Source: Halorussus halophilus (lineage in GTDB: Archaea; Halobacteriota; Halobacteria; Halobacteriales; Haladaptataceae). From it: 64,000 nt of DNA. Shown in pieces: positions 61,437 through 64,000 of the stretch (position 1 is the first letter of the stretch; every line of letters begins with the position of its first letter). The notes under the pieces are model-generated. The model was not told where the DNA came from and did not search any database. It saw only the letters and a list, made by a program, of their open reading frames with translations. A program made the translations under genes and the position numbers. Where the stretch lies: contig NZ_CP044523.1 of the NCBI RefSeq assembly GCF_008831545.1, positions 1,364,001 to 1,428,000 of the forward strand. Direction: 5' to 3'.

Positions 61437-62680
61437 TGCTCGTAGGATCCCATCCGACGGCGCTCTGCTTCGAGTTCTCGGCTGGCGAGGTCGGCCGCCG
61501 GCGCGAGATCGAACATCTCGAAGGACTTGTTGAGTGCCCGATAGTGTTCCTCGATTTGTTCAATTTGCGGGAAGGCGGCCGAGTTGAGTAGTCGCGGAAC
61601 GATGAACGTTCGGAACGCCTGTCCGACCGCCTCTTCTGGGGCATCCATGTACAGGGACTCATCTTGAAGGGCTTCACGCAGGTAGATAGTCACGTCGCGG
61701 TAGTGCATCGGACCGAATCGCATGATTGGGCCTCGCGATGCCTGCTCGACTCCGTGGTTGATACCGTCGTAGTCGGCCTCAAAGAATTCGAGAAGGTCGT
61801 CGTTTCCGACGAGGGGAATGTCTCCAAGGTAGTCCTCAAGCCATCCCTCGAATAGTGCCCGGCGGTCATCGTCCTCGTACTCGTCGAGTTCAATCATCGC
61901 AAATCGGCGTGTGATGGCGTTATCCAACTCGTTGACTGTCCGATCGGACATGTTCATCGTACAGATGATGCTCACGTCCTCGTCCAATTCGATGGTCTCT
62001 CCATCGTCCGTCTCGATGAGCGTTTGATTACGGTTCTCGATGGCAGTGTACAGCGGGCCAAAAATCTGAGAGATGTCGGCACGTGTAATCTCGTCGAGAA
62101 TAACTGCGTAGGGGATGTTGAAATCACGGGCTCTCTTGACTCCCGCAGAGACTGCTCCTAGTTCTGTCTCGTAATTTAGCGACCGATAGCCGGAGGACCC
62201 CGTGAGGTTGGGGCCGATACCCCCAATTATGTCCTTGGCAGTCCACGACGGTGTAGCAGTGTGAAGGGAGTAGCCGACGCAGTGACGAAGCGCAAGCTGC
62301 TTTGCGAACGTCGTCTTCCCTGTACCGGTCGGGCCATAGAGAACGACGGGCTTCCCAGTTCGAAGGGCAGTCCGCGCGTTTCGCTCGACGCTTTCCGGGA
62401 CGAGTACCGTCTCCGGGGTATCGTCGCCACGCGTGATGACAGTTCGCTTCAAATCCTGTGATGCTTTCCCAGATTCGAGTACGGCGCGACGAATCTTGCC
62501 AACTCCTTGATTACCTTCGTGATGCAGATCAAGTTGTTGCTCGCGGATGAGGTACTCAAGTACATCAGTGTTCTCCGCACCCTCAATGGCTTCAACGACC
62601 TTCTCGTTGACGGCCCGAAGTACATCGAGATCAGCCTGCACGTCCTCAAGTGAAAAGGTCTCGTCCGAGGAACTACTCAT
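61433..62680 (-). CDS. mcrB: McrB-like AAA+ motor
   Basis: A 415-residue AAA+ protein. The Walker A is VVLYGPTGTGKTTFAKQ (about 112-128), the Walker B AVILDEITRADIS, and CTMNMSDRTVNELDNAITRRF contains the MNxxDR(S/T) motif typical of McrB GTPases. The N-terminal about 95 residues are helical and lack a recognised base-recognition domain such as DUF3578, so recognition may be by McrC or another protein. A TATA element (plus strand ttaaaaatatgg) is about 30 bases upstream, giving its own leaderless promoter. Confidence 0.82.
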   Translation of the reverse strand: MSSSSDETFSLEDVQADLDVLRAVNEKVVEAIEGAENTDVLEYLIREQQLDLHHEGNQGVGKIRRAVLESGKASQDLKRTVITRGDDTPETVLVPESVERNARTALRTGKPVVLYGPTGTGKTTFAKQLALRHCVGYSLHTATPSWTAKDIIGGIGPNLTGSSGYRSLNYETELGAVSAGVKRARDFNIPYAVILDEITRADISQIFGPLYTAIENRNQTLIETDDGETIELDEDVSIICTMNMSDRTVNELDNAITRRFAMIELDEYEDDDRRALFEGWLEDYLGDIPLVGNDDLLEFFEADYDGINHGVEQASRGPIMRFGPMHYRDVTIYLREALQDESLYMDAPEEAVGQAFRTFIVPRLLNSAAFPQIEQIEEHYRALNKSFEMFDLAPAADLASRELEAERRRMGSYEQ

Positions 62681-62909
62681 TTGTTGAATGACTGTTTCTG
62701 CCGAGGGATTAAAAATATGGTCTTGACAGACACCGACTTAGGAGGAATAGCAGACAGAGGTTATGCGGAACATGTGAAAATCGATCCTCCAAGAGTGTCC
62801 GCTACCCACTTCCCGTAGAATCAACGGTCAAATACTGATCACTATGTAGGCTATCGTTTCCACGCAGTGGAAGCCTCTTTCTGGTATCCGTACCATCGCC
62901 GTCCTTCGG

Positions 62910-63086
62910 TTAAATATTCACGGTGTTTTCACGAGCAGAGACGACATCTAATATCACGTCCTTCAAAGTGTCGTAAACGGTCGAACCTTGGAGAGGGAGC
63001 GTCTTTTCCCACCGACTCCCCATAATGACGGACAAAACGGCCGCATCCGCTTCTTCAGAAGATTGATACAGCTCTGAACAAAACAC
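62910..63086 (-). CDS. Possible small protein or gene remnant
   Basis: The frame has a GTG start, with aggag just before it, and 58 codons reading SELYQSSEEADAAVLSVIMG, SRWEKTLPLQGSTVYDTLKD and VILDVVSARENTVNI. The peptide has an amphipathic helical C-terminus and is unlike random GC-rich frames. A stop codon (TAG) lies just upstream in frame. It may be the tail of a broken gene. The rest of 62681-63182 shows nothing. Confidence 0.3.
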   Translation of the reverse strand: MFCSELYQSSEEADAAVLSVIMGSRWEKTLPLQGSTVYDTLKDVILDVVSARENTVNI

Positions 63087-63182
63087 CTCCTATCGAGAAT
63101 CTCGCGGATGGCAATTGATCCCTGACTTCCGATTGTTATCGGTGTTTTAACACAGTCGCAACTAAATCGACACAGTAACCAG

Positions 63183-63878
63183 ATGACTGACGGGCTTGAG
63201 CAGGCTGAGTTCGATATTGATAACATTCGCGCCCATAATGTTCTCCGCGCTCTGCAGGAGTTCGCCGCTGAAGCTAAGCGGCGTAAAGCGGTTAATGCTC
63301 TCAAGCAGGTGGTAAACAATTCGAACCGACAGTTCAAGGGAGGTTATGTCGATCAGGCACCAGAATACTTCACCGAACAGTATTTAATTGAGCCGATTCT
63401 CGCACAGTTGGCGCTGGAACCGTGGCCGCGGCCAGTCGATCTCGTGAAAGACGAGCGAAATCGACCCGACTACAGTCTTCGACAGGTCCCACCAAACTGC
63501 CTTGCAATCGCCGAGAGCAAAGCTCTGAATCGCGAACGCAAGCACGGCGATGCGACTGAGGATGTCCACAAGTACCTCCAAGATGAGACGTTTCTGAAGA
63601 CACTGCGGCGAGAAGAGGTGCGCTACTCAGTTGGCATCGCAACAGACGGACTGGAGTGGCGGCTGATTGCTCGCGACATTAAACAAGAAGTACAGACCGA
63701 AGTTGAAGCGTGTTCCATTGCTGGCCCCGTGGAGCTGGTCTTAGAGAAAGCCCATTCCCAAGTGGATCCGGAGGAGAACTGGACGCCCAACGCTCGGCAT
63801 CGGGTTGCCGACACGTTGATCGCCGCTTTCTCCCAAGAGAACATTGCTGAAGCCGCTATTGAGGGCTTACATTCCTGA
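63183..63878 (+). CDS. Orphan HsdR N-terminal-like nuclease
   Basis: A 231-residue protein corresponding to the N-terminal nuclease domain of type I restriction R subunits. The PD-(D/E)xK core is PDYSLRQVPPNCLAIAESKAL (Asp96, Glu111, Lys113). The helix QEFAAEAKRRKAVNALKQVV precedes it, and VRYSVGIATDGLEWRLI follows it as in HsdR and related proteins. No helicase domain follows, so it acts alone, or with a partner, or is a degraded R subunit. It starts after a gene-poor 300-base stretch on the plus strand and ends 122 bases before the window edge. Confidence 0.6.
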   Translation: MTDGLEQAEFDIDNIRAHNVLRALQEFAAEAKRRKAVNALKQVVNNSNRQFKGGYVDQAPEYFTEQYLIEPILAQLALEPWPRPVDLVKDERNRPDYSLRQVPPNCLAIAESKALNRERKHGDATEDVHKYLQDETFLKTLRREEVRYSVGIATDGLEWRLIARDIKQEVQTEVEACSIAGPVELVLEKAHSQVDPEENWTPNARHRVADTLIAAFSQENIAEAAIEGLHS

Positions 63879-64000
63879 GAGAACCTACATCATGGACAGT
63901 TGGACCAGAACGGATCAAACGGTGCAGACGAGTCTGTTCTGTCATCTCGTGAAGTGATAACTAAGTAATACAAACCTTAGATGGATAGTTCCGGGCAAGG

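Overview
The window looks like chromosome from a haloarchaeon (class Halobacteria). The proteins are strongly acidic, most of the DNA is GC-rich, the genes carry archaeal TATA-type promoters (many placed for leaderless transcripts), and there is a nearly complete archaeal chemotaxis and archaellum locus including CheF, which is specific to archaea. I cannot fix the genus from sequence alone.

Region 1 (about 0.2-33.4 kb) is a motility and taxis supercluster. On the minus strand the core runs cheW2, cheY, cheB, cheA, cheC1, a double-domain cheC, cheD, cheR, then arlCDE, arlF, arlG, arlH, arlI, arlJ. Around it lie two cheF paralogues, a soluble transducer with a PAS domain, a HEAT-repeat protein, a second cheW, one archaellin gene and a winged-helix regulator with a small membrane partner. 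Embedded genes include glmU-like, glmS and a polysaccharide deacetylase (UDP-GlcNAc supply), a two-domain KaiC-like ATPase with a degenerate receiver, a receiver-histidine kinase, a flippase-like protein, and a 0.65 kb stretch with a tRNA-like element and repeated tRNA 3'-end-like pieces. The main regulatory observation is an inverted repeat, TTATC-N6-GATAA. It is perfect over the winged-helix gene's own start, and near matches lie just upstream of the TATA boxes of arlB, arlCDE and cheY. This suggests a local archaellum-chemotaxis regulon.

Region 2 (33.5-47 kb) moves from ordinary genes (a Rieske protein and small zinc proteins) into accessory DNA. It holds a tyrosine recombinase with a zinc ribbon and small helix-turn-helix and membrane proteins. 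It also holds a HEPN-motif protein, a frameshifted gene, a tail tape-measure-like fragment, and a recent IS6-family insertion with exact 14 bp terminal repeats and an 8 bp target duplication. Base composition varies sharply and gene remnants are common, as in a decayed provirus or integrative element.

Region 3 (47-63.9 kb) is a dense defence island. A divergent promoter separates a minus-strand operon from a plus-strand pair. The operon encodes a PD-(D/E)xK protein, a DUF1156-type adenine methylase, an Mrr-like nuclease, a SNF2 helicase and a coiled-coil zinc protein. The plus-strand pair is a 1090-residue P-loop ATPase and a small partner. Next to it lie a McrB-McrC-like pair and an orphan nuclease resembling the HsdR N-terminal domain. 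The seven-gene set lacks the hallmark PglZ of BREX and the DrmA/B/C proteins of DISARM, so it is the best candidate here for an undescribed system. Both the methylase and the ATPase contain internal AT-rich blocks, which suggests module exchange.
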